This document shows, piece after piece, positions 1 to 9,594 of a DNA stretch of 64,000 nt; positions within the stretch are counted from its first letter, which is position 1, and each line of letters opens with the position of its first letter. Source of the DNA: HXMU1428-3 sp965215715 (GTDB lineage: Bacteria > Pseudomonadota > Alphaproteobacteria > Rhizobiales > HXMU1428-3); assembly GCA_965215715.1 (NCBI GenBank), contig OZ244129.1, positions 2,480,001-2,544,000 of the forward strand. The letters are read 5' to 3'. The notes beneath the pieces were generated by a model. That model did not search any database. It was not told the DNA's origin and worked only from the letters and a program-made list of their open reading frames with translations. Made by a program: the position numbers and the translations under genes.

Positions 1-654
1 AACGCCAAATTCATCGCCTGAAGACCCATGGATCAACATGACTTTGCCGGTTTTTTGGTCTTTGATAACAAAGGGGGCGCCTGTCATGGTGTAGCCAGCG
101 GTGTGGTCGCCAAATTTTTTCTTCCAAACCACTTTGCCGGTGTTTTTGTTCAGGGCCGCTATTGAGGCATCAAGCAGCCCCATGAAAACCAGGTCGCCAT
201 AAATGGCAGCACCGCGATTGACAACATCGCAGCAGGGGCGGATGTCTTCCGGTAGGCGGGCAGAATATTGCCATAATTTTTTACCGGTTTTTACATCCAA
301 AGCAAACATGCGTGAATATGAGCCGGTAACATAGATGACACCATCATGAACAATCGCTTGGCTTTCTTGGCCGCGTTGTTTTTCGTCGCCAAATGAAAAT
401 GACCATTTTGGTTTCATTTTGCCAACGTTGCCGGTGTTGATTTTGTCCAAGGTGCTATAGCGCTGTGCTTTTAACCCCAGGCCATACATCAGAACGTCAT
501 TGTTGGTTTTGTGGTCATTGACCAAATCTTCCCAGGTGACGCCTTTGCCCTTTGCCATCAAAGGGCTTGCGCTAAGCGCAAGAAGCAAACCTGCCGCACT
601 CAGGCTTTTAAGCGCTGAGCTTTTCAAGAGCGCGGGTGTTGAGTGATATTTCAT
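1..654 (-). CDS. PQQ-dependent alcohol (methanol/ethanol-type) dehydrogenase, N-terminal part
   Basis: Only the first 218 codons lie in the window; the gene runs off the left edge. The start ATG at 654 follows a GGGAGG ribosome-binding site. Residues 1-34 look like a Sec signal peptide ending near LMAKG, so the enzyme is periplasmic. The mature part shows quinoprotein beta-propeller features: the adjacent cysteine pair C141-C142 in RPCCDVVNRG, which forms the vicinal disulfide over PQQ in this family, a GQESQ segment, W-motif-like repeats (ALDVKTGKKLWQY, ALNKNTGKVVW) and a GSSGDEFGV motif close to the edge. The family oxidises primary alcohols and passes electrons to cytochrome c. Methanol versus longer alcohols, and Ca versus lanthanide dependence, cannot be decided because the metal-site residues lie outside. 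The response regulator gene lies 188 nt upstream in the same orientation. Confidence 0.9.
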   Translation of the reverse strand, partial: MKYHSTPALLKSSALKSLSAAGLLLALSASPLMAKGKGVTWEDLVNDHKTNNDVLMYGLGLKAQRYSTLDKINTGNVGKMKPKWSFSFGDEKQRGQESQAIVHDGVIYVTGSYSRMFALDVKTGKKLWQYSARLPEDIRPCCDVVNRGAAIYGDLVFMGLLDASIAALNKNTGKVVWKKKFGDHTAGYTMTGAPFVIKDQKTGKVMLIHGSSGDEFGV

Positions 655-842
655 TATTTTCCTCCCACTCGATTTTGAGTTGAGGGGAAAGAGTACGCAG
701 ATTGATTTGAGAAAATAATGATCTAATAATGAGCGTTTACTGAATTTTTGATGCAATTAGTCTAATGTTTATTGAGAAATATTTATAGGTTCATGAGCAA
801 TTACTTATAAACTCATGATAGCCTCACACTTCTCACTCATTT

Positions 843-1517
843 TTAATTCTCGACCAGTTTAAAACCGATGCCACGCACCGTGCGAATTTCCAACTTGTCA
901 GTGGAAGCGTTTATTTTTTTGCGGACATATCCAACATACACATCGACCGCATTGGATGTGATATCAGAGGCTGGCCCCCAGGCGTTTTCAATGATGCGTT
1001 CGCGGCTAACTGTTTTGCCGGCATGGCGCATTAAATATTCCAATAGTGAAAATTCACGTTGGGTTAAATCTAAAACCTCTTCTTCAATTTTTGCTTCATG
1101 AGCGGCCAAGTTTAATGAGAGGGGGCCAATGTTCATTTCTTCGCCATCTAAATTTGTGTTGGCGCGCCGCTGCATCACTTTGATGCGGGCCAAAAGTTCT
1201 TCAAAGGCAAAGGGTTTGGTCAGATAATCATCTGCGCCAACTTCAAAGCCTGAAATTTTCTCTTCCAAGCTATCTTTGGCTGTGAGCATGCATATGGGAG
1301 TGGAGACACCTTGGCCACGCAACGTTTTGCATACATCGCGCCCATCCATGTCTGGTAACATTAGATCAAGAATGATGGCGTCATATTGATAGGAGCGCAG
1401 AAAGGCAAGTGCTTCTTCACCGCTTGCCGTCCATTGAACCCGCATGCCTTCAAGGGTTAGCCCGCGTTCAACAAAACGGGCAATGCCAACATCATCTTCA
1501 ACCAATAAAACATTCAT
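843..1517 (-). CDS. OmpR/PhoB-family response regulator
   Basis: 224 aa with the standard two-domain layout. The receiver domain (about 1-115) carries the acidic pocket E7-D8-D9, phospho-acceptor D51 in ILDLMLPDMDG, T79 and K101 in YLTKPF. The C-terminal winged helix (about 128-222) has the usual LTQREFSLLEYLMRH and VDVYVGYVRKKI segments. It should be a DNA-binding transcription factor phosphorylated by the kinase encoded immediately upstream; its ATG overlaps the kinase stop codon by one base (TAATG), so the two are translationally coupled. It is followed in the same orientation by the PQQ dehydrogenase gene, which makes that gene a plausible target, but no binding site was identified. The regulon cannot be named from sequence. 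Confidence 0.93.
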   Translation of the reverse strand: MNVLLVEDDVGIARFVERGLTLEGMRVQWTASGEEALAFLRSYQYDAIILDLMLPDMDGRDVCKTLRGQGVSTPICMLTAKDSLEEKISGFEVGADDYLTKPFAFEELLARIKVMQRRANTNLDGEEMNIGPLSLNLAAHEAKIEEEVLDLTQREFSLLEYLMRHAGKTVSRERIIENAWGPASDITSNAVDVYVGYVRKKINASTDKLEIRTVRGIGFKLVEN

Positions 1518-3130
1518 TAGATTAGTTTCACCTTCAAATTTATAATTGCACCTTGTTCGTCTCTATTTTCAGCCCAGATTTCACCTTCATGGCCTTCCAC
1601 AATCCATTGGGCGATGGCAAGACCGAGCCCTGTGCCTTCCCTTTTTTGCCCTTCTTTGGCTTGATAATAGCGCTCAAAAAGGTGAGGGAGTGCTTGAGGG
1701 TCAATGCCGGGGCCTTCATCCACCACTCTGATCAAAGCATATGTGCCCTCTTCTTGGTTTGCTGTGTCTTGCGTTGATAGCTCAATGGTCACTTTATCAT
1801 TTGGCTTTGAAAACTTCACTGCGTTGTCAATCAACACTAATATGCACTGACGAAACCAACTTTCATCGAGCTTGGCGATGTAATCTTGCTTGGGTGCGTC
1901 AAACTCAAGGCTAACCTCATTGGCCTCAGCATAGGCTGTGGCAGTATTAACCGCCTCTTCAATCACTTCATTTAACACATTCTCTTGCAACTCTAACTTC
2001 ACTTCTCCGTCATCAGAGCGTGCCAGGCTTAACAAATCATTTAACCGGCGGCGTAAAAAAGCTCCATTGGCAACGATACGCGACATGGCCTGTTTTAAAT
2101 CAGGTAAGGTTGCCTTTGTGGAGCGCAGGGCAACTTCAGCTTCACCGAGCAAAACGGTTACAGGGGTTCTTAGCTCGTGGCTTACGTTAGAGAAAAACCT
2201 GCGCCGGGTCTCATCAATTTGCTTTAAGCGTTCATTGCTTTCTTTTAACTCATGCGTGCGTTGATTTACAGCAAGCTCTAGCCCCTCATTTGATGAGCGT
2301 AGCAGATTTTGTTGAGTTTCTAATTGGCCCGCCATTTTGTTAAAACGGTTGGCAACCAGGCCAAACTCGTCTTCTCTTGGCAATTCTATACGGAAGCCTA
2401 AATCTCCGGTGGCAAATTTATCGGCACCAGTTGCTAAAATTTGTACCGGGCCAACAATGGACCGGCTTAAGAATATGGCAAGGCCGATCACGCCAATACT
2501 GGTCAACACGGCAAGTATAATGGTGGCATAGGTGATGGTGCTGGTTAAGTCTTGAATTTCTACTTTTACTTTTGCGACCTCTTCTTGTTCACCTTTGACG
2601 ATATCGCGCACCACTTGGCTTAGTTCCTTGTCATTGCCTTCAACCACGTTGGCAAAGAACCGGCGTACCGCCTGAGCACTTCCCATTCCAGCACGATTTT
2701 TACTTTCATACTTGGCAGCCAAATGCATACGAATAAAAACCGAAGCTATGTTTATCGCCGTGGTGATTTCATCCGAGATATCATCATCTCCCCCTTGGGT
2801 TTTGATAAAAGCATCTTCCAGTTCAATGGAAGATTGCAACTCGCCCAGTTCATGCGTGATTAAAGCAGGGGTTGCTTTGATCAGTTGGTCACGATTTTGA
2901 AAATTTACTGTGGTGGCAATTTCTGACAATAAGTATTGATTGATTTTGGCTTCGAGCGATGACACATGGGCCAATTGTTCATAGGAATGATTGGCGCGCT
3001 CTAAATAATGAACTGAGCGCTGCAAGCCCCAGATAGAGGCCAAGACTGACATGCCTAAAATGGCCAATATGGTGAGCAGGCCAATGTAGAGGCTGTATCT
3101 TATTGTGGATGGAAATTCTGTTTTGTTCAT
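1517..3130 (-). CDS. Membrane sensor histidine kinase with HAMP domain
   Basis: 537 aa. A transmembrane helix at about 13-34 and a second at about 201-221 enclose a helical periplasmic domain of about 165 residues with no recognisable small-molecule fold. A HAMP linker (about 222-275) and a coiled coil follow, then the dimerisation/phospho-acceptor motif FFSNVSHELRTP with H318. The ATPase domain shows the N box (LIDNAVKFSKPND), G1 (VDEGPGID) and G2 (GTGLGLAI). It autophosphorylates on H318 and should phosphorylate the downstream OmpR-type regulator, whose start overlaps its stop codon. The input signal is unknown; the neighbouring quinoprotein dehydrogenase hints at an alcohol or redox cue, which is inference only. 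Confidence 0.93.
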   Translation of the reverse strand: MNKTEFPSTIRYSLYIGLLTILAILGMSVLASIWGLQRSVHYLERANHSYEQLAHVSSLEAKINQYLLSEIATTVNFQNRDQLIKATPALITHELGELQSSIELEDAFIKTQGGDDDISDEITTAINIASVFIRMHLAAKYESKNRAGMGSAQAVRRFFANVVEGNDKELSQVVRDIVKGEQEEVAKVKVEIQDLTSTITYATIILAVLTSIGVIGLAIFLSRSIVGPVQILATGADKFATGDLGFRIELPREDEFGLVANRFNKMAGQLETQQNLLRSSNEGLELAVNQRTHELKESNERLKQIDETRRRFFSNVSHELRTPVTVLLGEAEVALRSTKATLPDLKQAMSRIVANGAFLRRRLNDLLSLARSDDGEVKLELQENVLNEVIEEAVNTATAYAEANEVSLEFDAPKQDYIAKLDESWFRQCILVLIDNAVKFSKPNDKVTIELSTQDTANQEEGTYALIRVVDEGPGIDPQALPHLFERYYQAKEGQKREGTGLGLAIAQWIVEGHEGEIWAENRDEQGAIINLKVKLI

Positions 3131-4043
3131 TGGCCCTTGCTTGCAGCGATTTTGCTGGCATCCTTTTTAGATCGAGTTCTCCACTTCCTTTGATCTTTTT
3201 TAATTAACTGGTCCCCTTAAATCGGGCGGATCAGTTACACCTTTCCTGTGAAACAGGTACGCCTTGTTAGGAAGACGGGAGCGTTTTGACCTTAATCTAA
3301 AGCATGTCACTTTATTTTGAATTCAAAGACATGCTCTATATTTTTTATTTATGCGTGTCTTTTTTCACAAAACCGGAAATCACTTTTGTGCGACACGCAC
3401 GAGTGCCATTTTGTTAATGCTATGGCTTCTTTCACAGAATTAATTCGGGTAGATCATTCATTTTGTATTTTGTCATTTTATGATCAGGTTTTTGGATGAT
3501 CGCAATTGCCAATAACGATACAATAGACCTTTATTAAGCATTGATGTTATCACTTCATCCCATAGATCCTATGAAAGTCATGAGAAAATCATAATTTTAT
3601 TAATATTCAAAAGTGTTTTTGTACTTTAATCTTAATTTTGAAAGCGAAATTTAGCCCCTTGTATAACTGCGTTTTTCACTTTTTTCTATGTTAGCTTGCA
3701 GATTAGAGGCACACTTGATCACATGATTATTCTGTCTTTTCTCAATAATTTGATTTTAAGAACGGATTGCTAAATTTTATGAAGCAGACGTTATGCACTT
3801 AAAATCCACATGTTTTGCCGCCTTTTGCCCTTAATCTATTGATATTATCAATTGTAAGCACCAAATTTTATAAGTTGATTGTTTGGTTTTGTAATCTATC
3901 AAGAGATGCGTTTACATTTCTTGGTGGAATTTTGTATGTTTATGGTACGACTAACTTGGGTTTTCGGTTAGATTTTTTTATGAATGATTTTTATACCGCT
4001 TAAAGATCGCGTGTATTAATTTTAAATTTCAGGTTTTTTAAAG
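3131..4043. other. Long AT-rich intergenic region with inverted repeats
   Basis: 913 bp divergent region between the histidine kinase (minus) and the AsmA-like gene (plus); it must hold both promoters. Visible structure: an inverted repeat TAACTGGTCC/GGATCAGTTA at 3205-3237, a palindrome AGCATGT...ACATGCT at 3301-3335, and a copy of the dispersed AAAACCGG palindrome at 3353-3398 (listed separately). From about 3410 to 4043 the sequence is strongly AT-rich with no convincing gene; open frames there lack ribosome-binding sites and family features. Confidence 0.6.
3353..3398. repeat. Dispersed AAAACCGG palindrome, copy 1
   Basis: Outer arms GCGTGTC/GACACGC enclose the inner inverted core CACAAAACCGG...CACTTTTGTG. 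The same layout recurs at 36106, 42401 and 45514, and six times in tandem from 26951. It is preceded at 3321-3352 by a stretch that resembles the stretch before the 45514 copy (GAATTC, then ATGCTCTA, then a T-rich run), so the repeated unit may be larger than the palindrome itself. Confidence 0.8.
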
Positions 4044-6983
4044 ATGCAAAACCAATGGTACATCGCCCGTGATGGCAAACAATATGGACCTGTGACGGAT
4101 CATGATTTGGCACAACTGGTGCGTGATCGCGAACTGCTTGACGGTGACTATTTGTGGCGAAACGGCTTTGATAATTGGCTGCCCGCTGCCCAGGTGGCAG
4201 AAGTGCGCGAGCTGGCGAGCAAAAATGTTGTGCCCCCTCTCGGCCAGGTTAGCGAACCGGATCCGCAAAAGAAAGATAATGGCCACGCATTAAACTCTAA
4301 TCCAGAGCCTCACTCTGGCGCTCATCAAAAACAATTTAATCCTCATGCGCCCCAAGAACAAGGTGACCCGTTTGAACCATCAAACGTGGTTCAGCAGGGT
4401 GCGGATACAAATAAATATGTTGATTTTAAAAAGGAGCGGTTTGACCAAAGGGCTGTTGACACCCAAGCTTTAGATCCACAAGCTAGACAACAGGCGCTTT
4501 CAAAAGACCCAAACAGAGTAAAAAACGAGGCTCCCTTGGTCGATGATGGGAAGGGGGGTTCTGGGCGTGTTGAGCAGGGTGAGATCCAAGATCTGATTGA
4601 AGATGAGGGCCCTGTAGAGTCTATCTTGGCGCCTTCAGCCCAAGAGCCTTATGTGCCAGAGCGCGGGTTTGAGGGTTTGGGAAATGCCTATGATGCCAAT
4701 GCAAATTCTATTCAACCCAATTACGATCATAAAAATGCTTATGAAGCCAGCTCTGCTCATGAAACTTCTTTGTCTTATGACAAAGCTGCTTCCAAATCAG
4801 GTCTCTCATGGCCGTTAGGTTTGGGCATTGGTATTGCTGCTCTTCTCGTTTTGGCGATTGGGGCCACTTTTGCTCTGCCCTTTATTGTTCCGCCTGAGAC
4901 AATCAAAAAGCAAATTTCTTTAGCTATTAAAGAGAAAACCGGGCGTGACGTGTCTTTTAAAGGCAAAATGTCTTATCGGTTTTTTCCCAGCTTTGGATTG
5001 GACCTGAACAATATTATCATTCACAACCCACCGGAAATTAAAGGGCCTGACTTTGTCTCTATTGGCCGCTTACAAGCTAATTTAAAGTTATTACCTTTGT
5101 TGAGCAAAAAGGTAGAGGTTGAAAAAGTTATTTTCCACCGCCCTGAGATTGCGCTGATAACAGATGGTAAAGGGCGCACTAATTATGAGATCAAATCAGC
5201 TGCACTTAATAAATCTTATATGCTGCCCCCGTTTAAAGTTGCCCAAGACGAGACCCTTGACACCAGCGATATTATTGCCCGCACCCTAGAGCGGCTGGAA
5301 AAAGAAGAAGCTGAAAAGGAAGCGGCTCAGAAAGAGGCTGGCGAAAAAACTGCTGGACAAGAGACGAAGAGCGAAGTGGACCCAAAAGGTCCTACAGTTG
5401 ATGATGTAAAATCTGCTGCCACACCAGACGACAATATTCAAATTGGAGAAATTGAAATTATCAATGGTGGGCTGAAACTGATTGATCAAAAAACGAATAA
5501 AGAAACGGCTGTTGAAGCTATTAACATGAAAGTGCGCGCGCCTGGGGCCGATAAAGATGTTACAGCTGATGGCAGTGTGCGCTTTAAACAGGACCGCATT
5601 AAATTAAATGGCACAGTCTCCACCCTTGGACTGCTGATCAACGATGAGCCTGCACAGGCAAATTTTCAGGCAAATTCTGAGCGGTTTGAAGGGACGTTTG
5701 ATGGGCATCTTCGTCTTAAAGACGGGTGGCAACTTCAGGGCGATGCAGATGTGCAGACGTTTTCTTTGCAAAAGCTTCTGTCTTGGTTTGATGTTGATGT
5801 TCCAACCCAAGGTTTTGGTGGGGCTTATGTGCGAGGTCGTTTATTAGCTTCTGAAAAGGTTCTAATGCTAAAAAACACGACGATCAAATTAGATAAAACA
5901 AGATTGATTGGTGATGTTCGTGTTTTGCCTCAAGGGGTGAGGCCTAAAATTGAAGCCATTTTGAAGACAGACTTTTTGAATCTTGACCCTTATCTTGCTC
6001 AAAAGAAGCCGATTAAACGCGGGTCATTGCAAAAAGGGTATAAAACGGCTGTGGCCGCTTGGAATTCGCAAAAAATTGATTTTGGGGCTTTAAGATCGTT
6101 TGACGTCCTCATGCAATTGGACGCGGGGCGCCTTAATGCTATGGGCCATTCTATTCAACAAGCGCGCCTTAACACGAAAGTGAATGCCGGTGTTCTGACA
6201 GCGGTGCTGCCTAATTTTAAACTTTATGGCGGGGATGGGGTGATGAACCTTGTCTTGAACGGGGCAAAGGCTCGCCCGTCGTTAAAGGGAAAGATCAATT
6301 TAAAGCAAGTTCAAATGAAACCTCTTTTAACCAATAGTGCTGGGTTAAAGTTTATATCTGGGGCAGCTGACGTGGTGCTTGATGTGATTAGTTCCGGGGC
6401 AAGCCAAAAGGAAATGATTTCTGGTCTAAATGGTACGGGAAAGATTGCTGTGGCGGATGGGGCTTTAGAAGGGGTTAACATTCCAGGATTGTTACGCAAT
6501 TTACAAAAAGGGCGGTTGGACAAACTTGTGAGCAAGCCAACAGAGAAAACCGATTTTAGTGAACTGACTGCGAGCTTCTCTATTGAAGGGGGCGTGGTTA
6601 AAAATCAGGACCTGTTGATGAAGGGGCCCTTATTGCGCATGAGCGGCAAAGGCATTGTTAATTTACCTGCTGAGCAAATTGACTATGGGCTTACCCCGAA
6701 AGTTGTCAGTAGTTTGCAAGGTCAGGGCGGGGACGCCAATAAACAAGGCATTCAAATTCCTATACGTGTCAAAGGGCCGCTTGCAAACCCTTCTATTTTG
6801 CCAGATGCCAAAGGGCTTTTGGGGAACGGTGAGGCCATAAAAGATACTGTCAAAACCGTTGAAAAGGTTGTTAAGGATATCAAAAAGAAGAAAATTTCCG
6901 GTGAGCAGATGAAAAGTTTGCTTGAAGGGATGATTGACGGTAATGGAGAAAATGGCAACTTGCTGGATGGGGTTCTGCCTTAA
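4044..6983 (+). CDS. GYF_2 (DUF4339) - AsmA fusion protein
   Basis: 979 aa. Residues about 4-55 (WYIARDGKQYGPVTDHDL...LWRNGFDNWLPA) match the GYF_2/DUF4339 domain, a small fold thought to bind proline-rich peptides. Residues 60-250 are low-complexity, acidic and Q/N/P-rich, probably disordered. A single transmembrane helix spans about 254-282, followed by an AsmA-type module (PPETIKKQISLAIKEKTGRDVSFKG, and a long repeating beta structure to the C-terminus with SGLNGTGKIAVADGALEGVNI). AsmA proteins sit in the inner membrane with a large periplasmic beta domain and are linked to outer-membrane and lipid homeostasis. The cytoplasmic GYF-like head is unusual for the family. The start ATG at 4044 is supported by conservation of the GYF domain from residue 4. 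Confidence 0.88.
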   Translation: MQNQWYIARDGKQYGPVTDHDLAQLVRDRELLDGDYLWRNGFDNWLPAAQVAEVRELASKNVVPPLGQVSEPDPQKKDNGHALNSNPEPHSGAHQKQFNPHAPQEQGDPFEPSNVVQQGADTNKYVDFKKERFDQRAVDTQALDPQARQQALSKDPNRVKNEAPLVDDGKGGSGRVEQGEIQDLIEDEGPVESILAPSAQEPYVPERGFEGLGNAYDANANSIQPNYDHKNAYEASSAHETSLSYDKAASKSGLSWPLGLGIGIAALLVLAIGATFALPFIVPPETIKKQISLAIKEKTGRDVSFKGKMSYRFFPSFGLDLNNIIIHNPPEIKGPDFVSIGRLQANLKLLPLLSKKVEVEKVIFHRPEIALITDGKGRTNYEIKSAALNKSYMLPPFKVAQDETLDTSDIIARTLERLEKEEAEKEAAQKEAGEKTAGQETKSEVDPKGPTVDDVKSAATPDDNIQIGEIEIINGGLKLIDQKTNKETAVEAINMKVRAPGADKDVTADGSVRFKQDRIKLNGTVSTLGLLINDEPAQANFQANSERFEGTFDGHLRLKDGWQLQGDADVQTFSLQKLLSWFDVDVPTQGFGGAYVRGRLLASEKVLMLKNTTIKLDKTRLIGDVRVLPQGVRPKIEAILKTDFLNLDPYLAQKKPIKRGSLQKGYKTAVAAWNSQKIDFGALRSFDVLMQLDAGRLNAMGHSIQQARLNTKVNAGVLTAVLPNFKLYGGDGVMNLVLNGAKARPSLKGKINLKQVQMKPLLTNSAGLKFISGAADVVLDVISSGASQKEMISGLNGTGKIAVADGALEGVNIPGLLRNLQKGRLDKLVSKPTEKTDFSELTASFSIEGGVVKNQDLLMKGPLLRMSGKGIVNLPAEQIDYGLTPKVVSSLQGQGGDANKQGIQIPIRVKGPLANPSILPDAKGLLGNGEAIKDTVKTVEKVVKDIKKKKISGEQMKSLLEGMIDGNGENGNLLDGVLP

Positions 6984-7150
6984 TTTTATATAATAGGTTA
7001 TTTTGTCATTTAAGTTTGCATAGATCTTTTTTTTAACCAGCCTAAAGCGTCTGGATTCCAACTTGACAACCCAAGTTAATATGCGCAAAACGCAATATCT
7101 GTTGGGCATTGCCCCTAACGGTTACTTTTTAATTTATAAAGGACATTTGC

Positions 7151-8464
7151 ATGACAGCGCATGCCCCAAAAGTTGGGTTTGTCAGTTTGGGCTGCCCGAA
7201 AGCCTTGGTGGATTCTGAACGCATCTTAACCAAATTGCGCGCCTGTGGCTATGAGGTCGCCCCTTCTTATGACGGGGCTGATGTGGTGGTGGTGAACACG
7301 TGTGGGTTTATTGACAGCGCACGAGAGGAAAGTTTTGCTGCCATTTCAGAAGCGATGAATGAAAATGGGCGGGTGATTGTCACAGGTTGTTTGGTGGGTG
7401 AGGCTGAGACCATCAAGCAAGACCATCCAAACATTCTAGCCGTGACCGGGCCACAGCAATATGAAAGCGTGGTGCAAGAGGTTCAACGGGCTGCCCCCAT
7501 GCAACATAATCCGCATGTGGATTTGGTGCCCGTCGAGGGCATTAAGCTAACCCCGCGCCATTATTCTTATTTGAAGATTTCTGAAGGGTGCAATCACAAG
7601 TGCAAGTTTTGCATTATCCCTTCCATTCGCGGGGCCTTGCAATCGCGCCCTATTCACAAAGTGTTGCGCGAAGCGGAACGTTTGGTTGAAGCGGGCTGCC
7701 AGGAATTGTTGGTGATATCCCAAGACACAAGCGCTTATGGGCTTGATGTGAAATACCAGCATGAAAACTGGAAAAACCAGGTGCTTGCCACACGGTTTCA
7801 AGACCTCGCCCAGGGCCTGGGAGAGATGGGAGTGTGGGTACGGCTGCATTATGTTTATCCTTACCCGCATGTTGATGAAGTGATCCCGCTCATGGCTGAG
7901 GGTAAGATCTTGCCTTATCTGGATATTCCGTTTCAACATGCCAGCCCGTCTGTTCTTAAAGCGATGGCCCGGCCTGCATTTGCAGAGAAAACATTGCAGC
8001 GCTTGGCAAACTGGCGCTCTGTTTGCCCGGACCTGGCTGTGCGCTCAACGTTTATTGTTGGCTTTCCAGGTGAGACAGAAGAAGATTTTCAGATTCTTTT
8101 GGCGTGGTTAGAAGAGGCTGAGCTTGCCCGCGTGGGCTGTTTTAAATATGAAAATGTTGAAGGTGCGCGTGCTAATGAGCTTAACAACCATGTGCCAGAG
8201 GAGCTGAAGGAAGAGCGCTGGCACAGATTTATGGCCAAGGCGCAAGAGGTCAGCACAAAAGTGCTAGCAAGAAAGGTTGGCCAGACAATTGATGTGGTGG
8301 TCGATGAAGTGGATGAAGAGGGAGCGATTGCCCGCTCTCAATGGGATGCGCCGGAGATTGATGGCTGTGTGTTTTTAAACGGGGAAACAGAGCTGGCACC
8401 GGGTGATCGCCTACAAGTGAATATCACCCATTCAGATGAATATGATTTATGGGGTGAGCTTTGA
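7151..8464 (+). CDS. rimO: Ribosomal protein S12 methylthiotransferase RimO
   Basis: 437 aa, the usual size. The N-terminal MTTase domain has cluster-binding cysteines C15, C51 and C80 (VSLGCPKALVDSE, NTCGFID, VTGCL). The radical SAM domain carries C147, C151 and C154 in CNHKCKFCIIP. A C-terminal TRAM domain (about 370-437) ends in SDEYDLWGEL. RimO inserts sulfur and methyl at Asp of ribosomal protein S12 using two [4Fe-4S] clusters. The S12-specific signature VSLGCPKALVDSE separates it from MiaB. AAAGGACA precedes the ATG. It follows the AsmA gene by 167 bp and converges on mepA. Confidence 0.97.
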   Translation: MTAHAPKVGFVSLGCPKALVDSERILTKLRACGYEVAPSYDGADVVVVNTCGFIDSAREESFAAISEAMNENGRVIVTGCLVGEAETIKQDHPNILAVTGPQQYESVVQEVQRAAPMQHNPHVDLVPVEGIKLTPRHYSYLKISEGCNHKCKFCIIPSIRGALQSRPIHKVLREAERLVEAGCQELLVISQDTSAYGLDVKYQHENWKNQVLATRFQDLAQGLGEMGVWVRLHYVYPYPHVDEVIPLMAEGKILPYLDIPFQHASPSVLKAMARPAFAEKTLQRLANWRSVCPDLAVRSTFIVGFPGETEEDFQILLAWLEEAELARVGCFKYENVEGARANELNNHVPEELKEERWHRFMAKAQEVSTKVLARKVGQTIDVVVDEVDEEGAIARSQWDAPEIDGCVFLNGETELAPGDRLQVNITHSDEYDLWGEL

Positions 8465-8508
8465 GCCTTGGGCTCCCCTTTAATTTCCATGGTGAGAGAG
8501 CTGGGCTT

Positions 8509-9594
8509 TTATTTTTCAGCTTTTCTTACAGGCAACTCGATTTTCTCTGGCATGGTCAGCGTATTAAAGATGGGGGTTTGATCTGCAACCAAAACTTTGC
8601 GACAAGGTGCTGGCATCCAGTTTAGGTTTTTTCTCACCACTTTTGGTTTTGGCACGGTGCCATCTTCCAGCACACATTTGGCCCCGCCCTTTTTGCCCAG
8701 CGCAATGCGTTTTAGTTTTTTGGAACAATTACAAACCCATCCCTTGCCTTTTTTCTTTAATGAGCCGGCAAGGCATTTTGGCTTTGGTGTGACTTTGCGT
8801 GTGAGTAATTTAAACCAATGATCCAATTGTTTGCCGCACCCGTCACCAGCAGGGGGTGCCCCTTGGGATTTACAAGACGGTTCTGTGCATTTCAGGCGAA
8901 TGTGCATGTGATAGTGATGGCCCCACCAAGGGCGCACTTTGCGTAGCCAGCCTTTGTCATCGCCCGCTGCTTGGCACAGGGCTTTTTTAATGGCCGGGTG
9001 CACCAGAACGCGCTGGACTTCAGGGAACTGTGTGGCGCGCTTTATCACTTTGACATGAGAACTGGACCACACTTTTGAGTTCACCTTCAGGCCGGTTCTA
9101 TCCAACATGGAAATGGCTGAGGTTTCCTCACGCTCTTTTGCTGTTAGGCGGCGGTTGGGCATGGGGTTGAGCCAAATGTCTGCATCAAGCCCCATCTGAT
9201 GAGAGCGATGGCCTGTTAGCATTGGCCCGCCTCTTGGTTGAGATAAGTCGCCGATGAGCAGGCCGGGCCAGCCGTCTTGTTCTTTCACTTGCTTGGCAAA
9301 GCGCTCCAGATAAGAGATAAGCTTTGGGTGGCCCCAATTGCGGTTGCGCGATAAACGCATGGCTTGCCAGGCTGGCCCATCTACAGCTAAGGCTTGGCCG
9401 CCAGCCAAACAACCCCTGGTGTAATAACCGATGGCTTTGGCTTTCAGGGCAGCTTTGTCTAGGACGAAGCCGAATAGTTTTTTAGCAGGAACAGCTTGTT
9501 TGGCCTTTGCCAAATTTGGCTCAGCTTGCAAAGCACCTGGGGCCAAGCTTAAGGCCAATCCAATGGCCAGTAGTGCGGATGTTATCTGCTTCAT
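8509..9594 (-). CDS. mepA: Penicillin-insensitive murein endopeptidase MepA
   Basis: 361 aa; signal peptide about 1-24 (ALSLAPGALQA). The zinc peptidase core shows H129 and H132 in TGHRSHQMGLDADIWL with D139, and the C-terminal metal motif in RPWWGHHYHMHIRL. Conserved cysteine segments (RGCLAGG, LKCTEPSC, GDGCG) are typical of the family. MepA is a periplasmic LAS-type metallopeptidase that cleaves D-Ala-meso-DAP cross-links in peptidoglycan. The last ~90 residues are Lys/Cys-rich and extend beyond the E. coli protein (LKKKGKGWVCNCSKKL); similar tails occur in alphaproteobacterial homologues as far as I recall. Confidence 0.95.
   Translation of the reverse strand: MKQITSALLAIGLALSLAPGALQAEPNLAKAKQAVPAKKLFGFVLDKAALKAKAIGYYTRGCLAGGQALAVDGPAWQAMRLSRNRNWGHPKLISYLERFAKQVKEQDGWPGLLIGDLSQPRGGPMLTGHRSHQMGLDADIWLNPMPNRRLTAKEREETSAISMLDRTGLKVNSKVWSSSHVKVIKRATQFPEVQRVLVHPAIKKALCQAAGDDKGWLRKVRPWWGHHYHMHIRLKCTEPSCKSQGAPPAGDGCGKQLDHWFKLLTRKVTPKPKCLAGSLKKKGKGWVCNCSKKLKRIALGKKGGAKCVLEDGTVPKPKVVRKNLNWMPAPCRKVLVADQTPIFNTLTMPEKIELPVRKAEK

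Noticed and set aside
3205..3300. tRNA or structured RNA in the histidine kinase leader
   Set aside because: Inverted repeats exist, but no cloverleaf, TPsiC-like loop or known RNA family pattern could be matched.
3815..4003. 62-codon hydrophobic open frame
   Set aside because: No ribosome-binding site or family resemblance, in an AT-rich promoter region.
8464..8500. TTAATTTCCATGGTGAGA after rimO
   Set aside because: Resembles one arm of the long inverted-repeat element, but without a partner arm; too short to call a copy.
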